Source: an uncultured Caldilineaceae bacterium
GTDB taxonomy: Bacteria > Chloroflexota > Anaerolineae > Caldilineales > Caldilineaceae
DNA length: 64,000 nucleotides
NCBI GenBank assembly: GCA_951812725.1
Contig: OX638330.1
Span: 1,612,001-1,676,000, forward strand
Reading direction: 5' to 3'
This document shows positions 39,079-47,953 of the stretch, piece after piece. The translations under genes and the position numbers were made by a program. Numbering within the stretch: the stretch's first letter is position 1; each line of letters starts with the position of its first letter. The notes below the pieces were generated by a model. It did no database searches, had not been told where the DNA came from, and saw only the letters and a program-made list of their open reading frames with translations.

Positions 39079-39095
39079 GATCTTCAATCGTTTCC

Positions 39096-40433
39096 CTAAA
39101 AGCTAAACGGCCAACTTAATTGCCTAAGAGGGTTCCAGCTAGAAGTCCTGAAAAGCACATTGTATCCATAATCGTCAGCAAGCTGACGTGCTTCCTCAAG
39201 GATTTCCAGTTTGGAAGCATTTGGTTTATGTTCGAAAAAGGTCTTCCAGGCAAGACCGTACTCATTACTCCACCTGCGATGCTCATTTGGGTCAACCCAA
39301 ACCAGTAGCCTTGGGTCGTGAATAGTTTCGAATCCACCATTTAGAAAGTTCTCTTCCAGACCCTGAGGTAAAATGTGGTGGGCCTCCAGACCTGCGACTT
39401 CGTCTTTGTTTCTTCCCGTGAACTTTATCAACGCTTCGCGATAGTTCGACTCGGTAAACTCTTCGTATCCTAGTTTACGAGCTAATTCGTCTGAAGTGGT
39501 TAGACCCCTTCCTACAATTGAGCGATATCTCCAGTACTTAAAGGAGACACGATTAAACCTGTTAACGTTTCTGGTATTTCTAAATGTAAACGAAAACCCT
39601 TCTTCAACTTTTTTGAACCAAGTGTGCGTTTCGAAGTCGAGCTTGTCTAGAGTTCTCTCAAGAGATCTCCAAACGACTGGCATATCTATTTCAGTACCGG
39701 CGATAAGCCCACCAACAAACTTCAAGGTCTTCGCCGAAAGAGGAATGACAATCAACAGGCTTAGAGCGAACAAGAGTTGATCAGTCCTTGACAGGCACTC
39801 TCCCGTTATAGGATCCTTTGCAATGACGATGGCGACTACGTCTACAGCATCGCCCGCGATTGGGATGAAACCAACGACTACTCCAGAAGACTGCGTTGCT
39901 ATGACGACAATGTCAAGGTTTTGGCCACCGACTAGTGGACTTCCTTCAGGCCAATTCAATTCACCATCGCCATCCGTGTCTTCGAAGCCTTGTGACTTCA
40001 GAAGAGTCTCTGCCTTTTCTACCCACGGGCTAAGACTTTCCTGCGTTTGACCTGCCCCGTCTTTCGTCTCTCCTTTAGTGGAGGCTCTTGCGGCTGAGTC
40101 CCCGGCAGCCTCAATGGAATCAGATCTCAGTGATGGCCAGCTCCAACTTGGCAATTCCATCCATTCTGGAAACTTGGGTGAAAACCAGCCTTCCTCTGAA
40201 CCTCCGGTGTTAGTCGGACTCTCCCCTGGAAACTGACCAGCAATTTCGGGAACCTGAGCAAGCAGTTCTTTCCCCTTCAACCAGATAGATTCGGGGCACT
40301 CGTCAGGTGTGACTTCCTCTCTGCCGTAATGTGCGTCAGCGACTATACCAGTGCTAATGATCAAGGATAAGACGATCATCAGACATAGAATCCGGGACCT
40401 GATTCCCAATCTCCAGATTGACAGCGTGGACAT
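39096..40433 (-). CDS. Polymorphic-toxin-like protein: signal peptide, SBP-like segment, PT-TG domain, AHH/HNH nuclease domain
   Basis: A 445-residue protein. Residues 11-33 are a signal/anchor. Residues 143-174 (GFEDTDGDGELNWP, then QNLDI) resemble part of the operon's own substrate-binding protein. Residues 188-240 (FIPIAGDAVDVVAIV, KDPITGECLS) match the PT-TG pre-toxin domain. The C-terminus (325-427) has LEAHHILPQGLEENF and HDPRLLVWVDPNEHRRW, an HNH-superfamily (AHH-type) nuclease core with histidines at 352, 353, 372 and 385. A possible DNA or RNA nuclease. It interrupts the opp operon. GC is low (one line, 39541-39600, counts 35%). Confidence 0.75.
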   Translation of the reverse strand: MSTLSIWRLGIRSRILCLMIVLSLIISTGIVADAHYGREEVTPDECPESIWLKGKELLAQVPEIAGQFPGESPTNTGGSEEGWFSPKFPEWMELPSWSWPSLRSDSIEAAGDSAARASTKGETKDGAGQTQESLSPWVEKAETLLKSQGFEDTDGDGELNWPEGSPLVGGQNLDIVVIATQSSGVVVGFIPIAGDAVDVVAIVIAKDPITGECLSRTDQLLFALSLLIVIPLSAKTLKFVGGLIAGTEIDMPVVWRSLERTLDKLDFETHTWFKKVEEGFSFTFRNTRNVNRFNRVSFKYWRYRSIVGRGLTTSDELARKLGYEEFTESNYREALIKFTGRNKDEVAGLEAHHILPQGLEENFLNGGFETIHDPRLLVWVDPNEHRRWSNEYGLAWKTFFEHKPNASKLEILEEARQLADDYGYNVLFRTSSWNPLRQLSWPFSF

Positions 40434-40475
40434 TCTATTCAGTCCTCATAGTGACAATTGTCAGGAGACTAGCGG

Positions 40476-41504
40476 CTAAGAGAACCGCACGCGCGGATCC
40501 AAAACGGCTAGAGAAATATCGGCTATCAGGTTACCGGCCACCAGCAACACGCCATAGATTAACAGACAGCTGGCGGCGATATAGATGTCCTCGTTGCGCA
40601 GAGAGGTCAACAGCAGTGTGCCGATCGTCGGCAGGCCCAAGACGATCGAGGCCTGCAATTCACCCTGCAACATGTACGGCAGCACAGTTCCCTGGTACAT
40701 GATGATCGGATGCAGTGCGTTCGGCACGGCATGGCGGCGCATGACCTGCCCTTCCGTCAGTCCCTTTGAGCGGGCGGTAGTTACATATTGCGCATTCAAC
40801 TCGTCCAGCATGTTGCCGCGCATTACGCGCATGTTGCGGGCCACGCCGCCTAGTCCGGCAATCACGACAACGGGCCAAATGTGCTGGAGCAGGTCCAGTA
40901 GTTTTGCCCAAGTCTGCCCGAGTTCTTCAAGGCTGCCGAAGGCCCAGGGGACGACGACGTACTTCGGGGAGTGGAACGCGGTTACGTGCTCCTGTTCGAG
41001 CGTGAACACGAGAAAGAACATGATCGCCAGCGCTATCCAGAAGCGCGGCAGCGCTGACAGAATAAATGCAATAAAAGCCGCCACGTTATCCGCTATCGAA
41101 TACTGCCGCGGCGCGACAAAAATGCCCGCAATAATGCCTACGGCAGTTGAGGTCAAATGGGCCAGGACCGCCAGAAGCAATGTACGTGGAAGCCGCTCTC
41201 TAATAAGTTCGCCCACGTCACGCTTGTAGGCAAATGAGAAGCCGAAGCTCCCTTTTGTCACCATGTCGCGAATCCAGACATAGAACTGCAAGGGCAGCGG
41301 CTTATCGAGGCCGTAACGCTGTCTGAACAGCTCGGCCTGGGCTTCCGCTTCAGACTCGGTTGCGCCTCCCTGTTCTATCAGGAACGATTTGTAGCCGTCG
41401 GCATAGTCGCCGGGAGGCAACTGGATTACGATGAAGCTGACCAGCGCGATGCCCAGGACCACTGCTACTGAAACAGAAAAGCGGCGAACGATAAAACCAA
41501 TCAT
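40476..41504 (-). CDS. oppB: Oligopeptide ABC transporter permease, OppB-like
   Basis: A 342-residue permease. A first membrane helix (SVSVAVVLGIALVSFIVIQL) is followed by a periplasmic loop with LPPGDYADGYK. The core carries HLTSTAVGIIAGIFVAP, the EAA loop YVTTARSKGLTEGQVMRRHA, and the C-terminal end LAVLDPRVRFS, all as in OppB/DppB proteins. It lies 91 bp after the binding-protein gene and 42 bp before the toxin-like gene. It forms the channel with OppC. Confidence 0.93.
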   Translation of the reverse strand: MIGFIVRRFSVSVAVVLGIALVSFIVIQLPPGDYADGYKSFLIEQGGATESEAEAQAELFRQRYGLDKPLPLQFYVWIRDMVTKGSFGFSFAYKRDVGELIRERLPRTLLLAVLAHLTSTAVGIIAGIFVAPRQYSIADNVAAFIAFILSALPRFWIALAIMFFLVFTLEQEHVTAFHSPKYVVVPWAFGSLEELGQTWAKLLDLLQHIWPVVVIAGLGGVARNMRVMRGNMLDELNAQYVTTARSKGLTEGQVMRRHAVPNALHPIIMYQGTVLPYMLQGELQASIVLGLPTIGTLLLTSLRNEDIYIAASCLLIYGVLLVAGNLIADISLAVLDPRVRFS

Positions 41505-41536
41505 TGGGAACCCTGCTTGGAGAGGAACTTGGAAAG

Positions 41537-41582
41537 GAAGAGAGAGGTCGAGGCACTCATGTGAGCGCTCGCCTCTCTCTTC
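41537..41582 (-). terminator. Hairpin between the binding-protein gene and oppB
   Basis: On the minus strand GAAGAGAGAGG pairs with CCTCTCTCTTC and an inner stem (CGAG-GC / GTGCCTCG-like) extends it. No long U-run follows. Such hairpins after a binding-protein gene often stabilise its mRNA or attenuate the downstream permease genes; that role is inference here. Confidence 0.5.
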
Positions 41583-41595
41583 TCTTTATTGAATG

Positions 41596-43773
41596 CTATT
41601 CACTCTCGTAGGTTGGAATCACGCCCGGTCGGAGCTGATCGATCTGCTCTGCGGGGTCAACCCATACCTGCTCAGGCATAACGTTTTCCCACGTCCAGTT
41701 GTACATGAACACGGGCATGCCGGCGGGGACGTTCTTGAAGCGCTTGGCTGCAGCCAGGCCGTACCGGCCGACGAAGACGCCAACAAAGTGGACATTCTCT
41801 GTCGAGATACGGTTGTATTCGGCCATCAGGTCTCGGCGAACGTCTGTATCCGGCTCGACGCAGAACGCAAGCGCGATGTCAACAAGCTCCTGCTCGAAGT
41901 CAAGCAGCTCGCGCGGTTCTGAACCTTCGCGATGGAAGCTGAACTCTCGTTCGATTGGGGCCAGTTCGCGGCAGCGAGTAAACGGCACAGCAAAGGTCTG
42001 GCTGTCGCGGTCAACGCGCAGTTCCCACTCACCGGCTTCATTCATTTCACGGCGGGCCGCGCTGTTGAGCGGCCGGACGTTGATCTGTACACCCAGATCG
42101 CCAAGCAAAGTCACGGCGGCATCGCCGACCGTTTGCGTTTCTTCCGCATCTTCGCTGGTTACGAGCGCCAGTACCAGATTTTCACCACTGGCAAGTCGAT
42201 CGGCCGGCCAGTTCAGAATGCCATCGCCGTCAGTGTCCTCGAAACCCAGGTCGGCCAGCAGAGCTGCGGCGGCCTCCGGGTTGTTGTTGTGGTAGGCCAC
42301 CGTACTGCGATCGAAGTAGGAGGAACCGGGGAAGAGTCCGCCGGCCCAGCCGCGCAGGAATGGCCCGCGCAGGATCGACTGCGAGATGCCGTCGCGATCC
42401 AGGGCAAAGCTGAGGGCCTTGCGGAAGCGGACGTCACGGAACAGCTGTCGAATGGCCGTGTCGCGGTCATCCTTCACGCCCAAAGAAGTCGACAGATTGA
42501 GCTTGATGCTGAAACCCAATGTCTCGGGACCCCATTCAACGTAGAAGTGGGCGTCGTCTTCTTCGGCCCGCTTCAGCGTCTCGATGAACGTGCTGGGGTT
42601 CTCCAGGTTGGAATGATCAGCCGAGCCGGCCAGCGTACTGAGTGTCCGGCCTACGCCTGACGGGCCTTTTTCAAAGACAACCTCATCCAGATAGGGAAGC
42701 TGGTTGCCGGCCTCGTCAACACCCCAGTAGTAGGGGTTGCGGCGAAGGATCATCAGCTCGTCGGTGATGTACTCGACCGGGACAAACTCGCCCAGAACGA
42801 CAGGCGTCTGGTCCGGGGGCATTGCTGCTTCAAAGTCGACATAGTCCATCTCACTGTTGTACTTGGGATGGAGTGGTTTGAGGATATGCGCCGGCGAAAG
42901 GTGGAAGTCGCCCTCATCCATCTGGAATAGGGACTGGACCGGGAAAGCGACCGGGTAGACGAACTTAAAGGTGTAATCGTCTATTACTTCAAGTTGCGTC
43001 ATTTCGCCGTCAAAGACCCAGGCGGAAGCGCCCTTCGGAGACTGAACGTTGGAGTCGACAATCATGTCTTCCCACGTAAACAGAACATCTTCGGTCGTGA
43101 AGGGATGGCCGTCGGACCACTTGGCGCCCTCGATCAGGTTCATGGTCAGCTCAAAGCCGTCCTCACTCCATTCCCAGCTCTTGGCCAGGTAGGGCAGAGG
43201 CTCAAGCGAATCGGAACGGCGATAGATCGGGCCGGATTTCAGCAGCGACGCAAATGCAGCAGCCTCGATGCCAAACCAGCCGGCGCTCTGACCGGCGCCG
43301 CGATTGTAGCCCTCGGTTGGGCAGGCGGAGAAGTCTCGCCAGACACCGCCGTAGACACCGATGCCGTCCGCCATACCACTCTCGAGGATAACCCGAGGCT
43401 CAACCGGCAGGCGCTCTTCAACCGGAGGCAGTGCGCCTTCGGCAACAAGCTCGCTCACCCAGTCGGGCTCACTGTAGGAATCCAGCGCCTTGTAAGTCAG
43501 GATCTGGTCCAGGGGCAGCTTCTGCACTTCGCGGCTACCCACGATCAGCTGCGGCTCAGGATACTCGGTGGGGGACAGGTCCACGTCCATCATTGCTTCT
43601 TTACTGTCCTCGTCCGTCGTCTCTGCTTCTGCGGCAGCCGGCGCCGCCTCTTCCTGAGGAGCTTCAGCAGCTTCCGGCTCGGTGTCGCCGCCGCCACAGG
43701 CGTTGACAACCATCGCTGCTACGATCAGCAGCGAAAGTAATAGGAAAGTCGTTCTCCTGCGTTTACTTGACAT
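41596..43773 (-). CDS. oppA: Peptide ABC transporter substrate-binding lipoprotein (SBP family 5)
   Basis: A 725-residue lipoprotein. The signal peptide ends at a lipobox (VVNAC, residue about 26), followed by a Glu/Ala-rich linker. Family 5 features follow: GAKWSDGHPFTTEDVLFTW near residue 240, FVPVEYITDELMILRRNPYYW, and RKALSFALDRDGISQSIL. The segment LGFEDTDGDGILNWPADRL near residue 520 is the Chloroflexota-type calcium-like loop. It binds peptides outside the cell for the OppBCDF system. The start follows AAGGAGG. It is the second gene of the operon after OppD. Confidence 0.93.
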   Translation of the reverse strand: MSSKRRRTTFLLLSLLIVAAMVVNACGGGDTEPEAAEAPQEEAAPAAAEAETTDEDSKEAMMDVDLSPTEYPEPQLIVGSREVQKLPLDQILTYKALDSYSEPDWVSELVAEGALPPVEERLPVEPRVILESGMADGIGVYGGVWRDFSACPTEGYNRGAGQSAGWFGIEAAAFASLLKSGPIYRRSDSLEPLPYLAKSWEWSEDGFELTMNLIEGAKWSDGHPFTTEDVLFTWEDMIVDSNVQSPKGASAWVFDGEMTQLEVIDDYTFKFVYPVAFPVQSLFQMDEGDFHLSPAHILKPLHPKYNSEMDYVDFEAAMPPDQTPVVLGEFVPVEYITDELMILRRNPYYWGVDEAGNQLPYLDEVVFEKGPSGVGRTLSTLAGSADHSNLENPSTFIETLKRAEEDDAHFYVEWGPETLGFSIKLNLSTSLGVKDDRDTAIRQLFRDVRFRKALSFALDRDGISQSILRGPFLRGWAGGLFPGSSYFDRSTVAYHNNNPEAAAALLADLGFEDTDGDGILNWPADRLASGENLVLALVTSEDAEETQTVGDAAVTLLGDLGVQINVRPLNSAARREMNEAGEWELRVDRDSQTFAVPFTRCRELAPIEREFSFHREGSEPRELLDFEQELVDIALAFCVEPDTDVRRDLMAEYNRISTENVHFVGVFVGRYGLAAAKRFKNVPAGMPVFMYNWTWENVMPEQVWVDPAEQIDQLRPGVIPTYESE

Positions 43774-43938
43774 CCATGTGCCTCCTTGAAAAGGTGGTTT
43801 GAAGAAATGCTGTGGTCGCGCCTGTGATGACGCGCCGCGGCAATTGAAAGAAGATACTAAACAGTTGTATATGAAGAGGCTTTAGCCTTCTCTTCTGGAA
43901 TGGGCGACAATCACCACCATCCGAAGGCAAACCCCGCT

Positions 43939-44985
43939 TCAATCATGTAACCAGCAGGCCGCGGAATGGCCCGGCTCGTGCTCTTTGAATTCGGGCGACT
44001 GCTGCCAGCAGATTTCCATTGCCTCGGGACAGCGCTCGGCGAAAGCGCAGCCGGAAATCTCTTCCATCGGGCTTGGCACCATACCGGTGATTGGAACAAG
44101 CTTCTTATCATCTTTCCGTCCCAGCACTGGCACTGAGTTTAGAAGCCCGACCGTGTACGGATGCTTGGGATTATGGAAGATTTCGTAGACCGGCGCGTAC
44201 TCCACCACGCGCCCCATGTACATAACCGCAACATGATCGGCCATCTGGGAAACCACGCCCAGGTTGTGCGTGATCAGTACGATGGCGGAATCAAATTCCT
44301 CCTGCAGTTCCCGCATCAAGTCCAGAATCTGCGCCTGCACCGTCACATCCAGCGCGGTGGTCGGCTCATCGGCGATAAGGACGGAGGGATTGCAACTCAA
44401 AGCCAAGGCAATCATGACTCGCTGCCGCATTCCTCCGCTCAGTTGATGCGGATACTCGCCGATGCGCCGGCCGGCATCAGCGATGTGAACTCTGTTCAGC
44501 ATCTCCTCGGCTCGCTCCAGCGAGGCACGGCGCGACAGGTTCTGGTGCAGAAGAACTGATTCCGAGATTTGGCGGCCGACCGGATGGAGCGGATTGAGCG
44601 AGGTCATCGGCTCCTGAAAGATCATGGCGATCTCGGCGCCGCGAATGTCGCGCAACTGACGGCTGCGCGGGTCCAGCTTGACAATATCAACGGTATCGCC
44701 GTCCTTGCGGTGGAGTAATATCTCGCCTTCCACGATCCTGCCAGGAGGAGACTGGATAAGCCGCATCACGGAGCGAAATGTGACGCTCTTTCCGCAGCCG
44801 CTCTCGCCCACGACGCCCAAGGTCTTTTTGCGCCCGATCGAGGCATTGACGCCGTCAACTGCTTTGACAACGCCCCGTTCAAGGAAGAAGTAGGTCTTGA
44901 GACCTCGCAACTCAAGGATTACGTCTTCCTGGTCGTTATTCTCTTTCGCTGCTGAACGCGACGGCGCCTGCCGACTCAAGGTCAT
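43939..44985 (-). CDS. oppD: Oligopeptide ABC transporter ATPase, OppD-like
   Basis: About 348 residues from ATG 44985 (GTG 45003 is an alternative start). Walker A GESGCGKSVTFRSVM, Q-loop MIFQEPMTSLNP, signature LSGGMRQRVMIALALSC and Walker B VLIADEPTTALDVTVQ are present. The OppD/F-type C-terminal cluster has CAFAERC and later CW. It leads the operon, and OppF is the last ATPase gene, so the two ATPases flank the permeases and binding protein. Confidence 0.92.
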   Translation of the reverse strand: MTLSRQAPSRSAAKENNDQEDVILELRGLKTYFFLERGVVKAVDGVNASIGRKKTLGVVGESGCGKSVTFRSVMRLIQSPPGRIVEGEILLHRKDGDTVDIVKLDPRSRQLRDIRGAEIAMIFQEPMTSLNPLHPVGRQISESVLLHQNLSRRASLERAEEMLNRVHIADAGRRIGEYPHQLSGGMRQRVMIALALSCNPSVLIADEPTTALDVTVQAQILDLMRELQEEFDSAIVLITHNLGVVSQMADHVAVMYMGRVVEYAPVYEIFHNPKHPYTVGLLNSVPVLGRKDDKKLVPITGMVPSPMEEISGCAFAERCPEAMEICWQQSPEFKEHEPGHSAACWLHD

Positions 44986-45227
44986 AGTCTTACTCTTGCC
45001 CACGGGCTCGTAAAGCTGTGGGAAATCGATGAGTTTGAAACGCTAGTGAGGCAAGCCCGGCCTTCACAGTGACAAAAAGGGGGTAGTCTTTGCCATCTGA
45101 CCAAAGTTCTTCAAGTTTGCGGGCCGCTCAAATGCTGGTAACCGCGTGATTGGGCCGGGAGCGGGGAAATTGTAGCCATTCAAGGCGAGGATGTCAATTC
45201 GCGGGGTAGCTCGATTGAAAAAATGGG

Positions 45228-45539
45228 GTCACTACTAAGCGGTATACATTTCCAAGCCAGACCAGCCCCTTGTCGCTGCCGCAGTGCAGGCTATCTGATT
45301 GCGTGTCCGGTTGGAGACAGCCGTGCTGATGGAGGGGTACGGCTGGAATGAACACACACGGTCGGTGAGCGGAGGTTTTGGAGGGGGGCGTTGCGGGGGC
45401 GCAGCCCCTGCACAAGGGAGGGCGCTTGCGCCCGACCGCCCAGAACTGCAGTGGTCAGTGGTTGGTGGTCAGTGGTTAGTGAAAATCGCTTTCGCCCGCC
45501 TCGTTCGTGGTTGCGAATCAGTTGCGGCTGAGTAGTTCC
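45228..45539 (+). mobile_element. MITE copy F
   Basis: A 312 bp element upstream of oppD. Left end GTCACTACTAAGCG (45228-45241), right end GGCTGAGTAGTTCC (45526-45539). The core hairpin is GGGCGCTTGCGCCC, a compensated variant of the others. Flanks AAAATGGG and ATAATTGG agree at 6 of 8 positions. It carries a short direct repeat GTCAGTGGTTGGTG/GTCAGTGGTTAGTG near 45451-45478. Confidence 0.9.
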
Positions 45540-46018
45540 ATAATTGGGCACGACACGCAGAGGGCGCACCTTCGGCCGTTTGAATGGCCTGACGGGTAAG
45601 GTTACCAAGTAGTTTGCAGGATCCAGGACCGGTTGACAGCAACGCGGGGCAGCCGCTGGTTGAGTAGTTGACGAGCGCCGCACGCGAGATTGCTAGAGAA
45701 TATGTAGAGATGCTATTGCGATGGAGGGGCTTTTTCTGTTCTGAATGTGGAGAAGACGACCCCTCGGTGGACCAAGGTTAGCCCTCTGTCGACGCGGAAA
45801 TTCAAGAACAGGATGGGAGCCAACGATAAGGGGTACGGCAGTGTGTTGGCCCTGGCCACGGGTGCCGTAACAAAGACCGACACTGGTGTGCCTAGCACAG
45901 AAATCGGGGGAAGACATTCCTAATTTCCGAGTCCGTTGGCGCTTGCTGACTCCTGCTGTATGCAAGAGATAGACAGAGGTTTTTGTAACTGTCTGCGGGA
46001 CCGATTTGGCTGTCAGGA
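45540..46018. other. 479 bp region, no convincing gene
   Basis: A minus-strand open frame (45693-46163) reaches into the crtB 3' end but has no recognisable domain and unlikely composition. I treat the region as intergenic. Confidence 0.4.
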
Positions 46019-46061
46019 AGGAAAAATCAGAGCCGGAGCCGTGTGAGTTCCAGTCCGGCTC
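46019..46061 (-). terminator. Possible terminator after crtB
   Basis: On the minus strand GAGCCGGA and TCCGGCTC pair around a 16 nt loop, and TGATTTTTCC follows. It begins 9 bp after the crtB stop codon. Confidence 0.65.
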
Positions 46062-46069
46062 GATTGTGC

Positions 46070-47089
46070 TTACATGCCATTCAATCGTGTTGCATGCACA
46101 GAGGGTTCCCTGAGACTCTTGCTGCGCCACCAAACGGCGGGAAGTCGCCTGAGTTTGCCCCACCTGCTGACATGGGCGCGTCGATTGAAAACATCGTAGT
46201 CGTGGGCCTCGATGTCAGCGAGAATTGCTCTGTAGAGTTCGGCGGCGGCGCCAGTCGCGAAGCGGCCGTCGGCATGAAGCAACGCGATTCCCGGCCAGGC
46301 TTCATCGTAGAGTTGACGAGTGCGTGCAATTTGAAAACGCATAAACGCCCGCCAACGATCATCGACGATTCCGGCCCCAATGTCGTTCTCACTGAGGCCA
46401 AATCTGCGCAAGTCCTCCTGCGGCAGATATAGGCGTCCGGCCTTCCAGTCCTCGCCCACATCTCTCAGAATGTTTGTCAGCTGCAGTGCGACTCCCAATT
46501 TCAGGGCGTAGGGAATGGCCTGTGCCCCGGAAAAGCCAATGATGTACATGCTCATCAAGCCGACTGTGGACGCAACTTCGTAACAGTAGGAAGTTACATC
46601 TTCGAAAGTCTCGTAACGACTGTCGGTGATGTCGCGTGCAACCCCGTGGAGGAGCTGTTCCGCATATCGGAGCGGGATACCGTAATGCCGGCGAACGTCC
46701 GACCACGCCAGGGCAACTGGATCGCGCTCATCAGTTTTCTGGGCAAGGGAACGCAACTTCCAGGTATCGAGGGCGTCACGCACCGCCTCAGTGTCGTGCT
46801 GACCGGGAGAAGGCTTATCGACAATGTCATCGCTCTTGCGACAAAATGCGTAGAGGGCACGCACTGATCGTCGCTTATCATGTGGGAGGAATCGAGAAGC
46901 GGCAAAGAAGGAACGGCTATTTACCGCTGTTACTGCTTCACAGAAGTCATACGCCGAGGCCAACTCTCTTTTGTCCTTGTTACTGGGACGAGGGAGCGGA
47001 CCACAGGCCTTTCCGGCCTCATACGCCAGGGAAAGTAAGGGACGTTCCCAATCGCGTATTCTCAGGGTCATCAGAGCGCCTTTGCTCAT
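46070..47089 (-). CDS. crtB: Phytoene synthase (CrtB-type)
   Basis: A 339-residue squalene/phytoene synthase family protein that joins two geranylgeranyl diphosphates to phytoene. The Asp-rich motifs are [10 protein letters not shown] near residue 85 and [16 protein letters not shown] near 210. [13 protein letters not shown] and [20 protein letters not shown] lie between, as in CrtB. It is divergent from the CarH-type regulator. A likely promoter on the minus strand is TTGACG-17-TATTGT (47168-47140). The start 47089 has AGGA upstream; ATG 47071 is an alternative. Confidence 0.94.
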   Translation of the reverse strand: MSKGALMTLRIRDWERPLLSLAYEAGKACGPLPRPSNKDKRELASAYDFCEAVTAVNSRSFFAASRFLPHDKRRSVRALYAFCRKSDDIVDKPSPGQHDTEAVRDALDTWKLRSLAQKTDERDPVALAWSDVRRHYGIPLRYAEQLLHGVARDITDSRYETFEDVTSYCYEVASTVGLMSMYIIGFSGAQAIPYALKLGVALQLTNILRDVGEDWKAGRLYLPQEDLRRFGLSENDIGAGIVDDRWRAFMRFQIARTRQLYDEAWPGIALLHADGRFATGAAAELYRAILADIEAHDYDVFNRRAHVSRWGKLRRLPAVWWRSKSLREPSVHATRLNGM

Positions 47090-47139
47090 TTCCTATCCCC
47101 TTTTTCGAGTATTCCGCTAATCGCGGCACCTACACACTT

Positions 47140-47168
47140 ACAATACTGCAAATGGCGCCGTTCGTCAA
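47140..47168 (-). promoter_or_regulatory. Predicted promoter of crtB
   Basis: On the minus strand, -35 TTGACG and -10 TATTGT stand 17 bp apart, about 50 bp before the crtB start. Confidence 0.65.
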
Positions 47169-47647
47169 GGAATCTTCCTGAACTGGGAGATTGAGCAACC
47201 ATTTCTTGCACCTCTGCATGTCGTTGCGGGCCTGCTGCGTCATTTACCAAGCGAGTTGGGGCCAGTGTATGCAGGGTATGGCAGCCGCCAGGACGTTCCG
47301 TCCCACTCCCACCGTATGATTGGTGATGCCTCTGCCCGACACCGTCGGGTCACGCACCTCATCCGCAGCACCAATTTACGATAGGTCCGGAAGGCTCGCC
47401 TCTCATCCAATCTATCTAACATTCCTCACAATTGCTTGCCAATTCTCTCCTCCGGCCAGAACTGTGGCCTCATCAGCAGCTGCTGCGGCGGGCATTCGAC
47501 ATTGACTTCGCGGTTCCTTCATCTACCGACACAGGGTTGGAAGTCAGTTTAGGCAGGTGTTCACCCTGCTTTGTATTCCGGCAGGTCCTCTCACTTCAAT
47601 ACTTCCATATGATTCTAGCGCATGCACACGTGGAATTGCAACACATG
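47169..47647. other. Long crtB-carH intergenic spacer
   Basis: No gene is recognised in this part of the 864 bp divergent spacer. Small open frames lack protein character. Regulatory sequences lie at both ends of the spacer. Confidence 0.4.
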
Positions 47648-47684
47648 TTGACAATAGGTATATAATTTGTATAATATTTGTATA
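47648..47684 (+). promoter_or_regulatory. Near-consensus promoter with TTTGTATA repeats
   Basis: TTGACA (47648-47653) and TATAAT (47670-47675) are separated by 16 bp. Two direct TTTGTATA repeats start at 47666 and 47677, one helical turn apart, overlapping the -10 box. This could be an operator of the CarH-type protein or of another regulator. It lies 270 bp upstream of the carH start. Confidence 0.6.
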
Positions 47685-47902
47685 GCTCTGATTATACCTG
47701 AAAGGTTTTCGCAGGGGCGAGACATTGGCTCAACATCAGTTTCGGAGCCCAGATCGTCTGGTTTGTGGATGTCTATAGAGGAAGGAAAGCGATCGATTTG
47801 CTTCAGCTTGACGCAATACATTACTGTGATCTTCACGAAGCCGTTTTCGGGATTTGTCGTTAAAGAAGTTTGCACGTAACATATCATAGTTTATTTGTTG
47901 GA

Positions 47903-47952
47903 CACATGTACTACGATGGTGCACGGTACAAGTACAAAGGAGTACATGTACA
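47903..47952 (+). promoter_or_regulatory. Cluster of GTACA/TGTAC repeats just before carH
   Basis: TGTAC at 47907, GTACA at 47926, 47932 and 47942, and TGTACA at 47947 lie within 46 bp. GTACATGTAC at 47942-47951 is a perfect palindrome. The cluster overlaps the ribosome binding site (AAAGGAG, 47936-47942), so a repressor bound there would block expression. It is a candidate autoregulatory operator. Confidence 0.5.
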
Positions 47953-47953
47953 A

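Noticed and set aside
46030..46061. GAGCCGG...CCGGCTC hairpin considered as group II intron domain V
   Set aside because: It lacks the GAAA tetraloop and the AGC/GUUC-type arms, and no maturase or other intron parts are near. A terminator is a simpler reading.
45693..46163. Minus-strand open frame after crtB
   Set aside because: It overlaps the crtB 3' end and a likely terminator. Its product has no recognisable domain and an unlikely composition.
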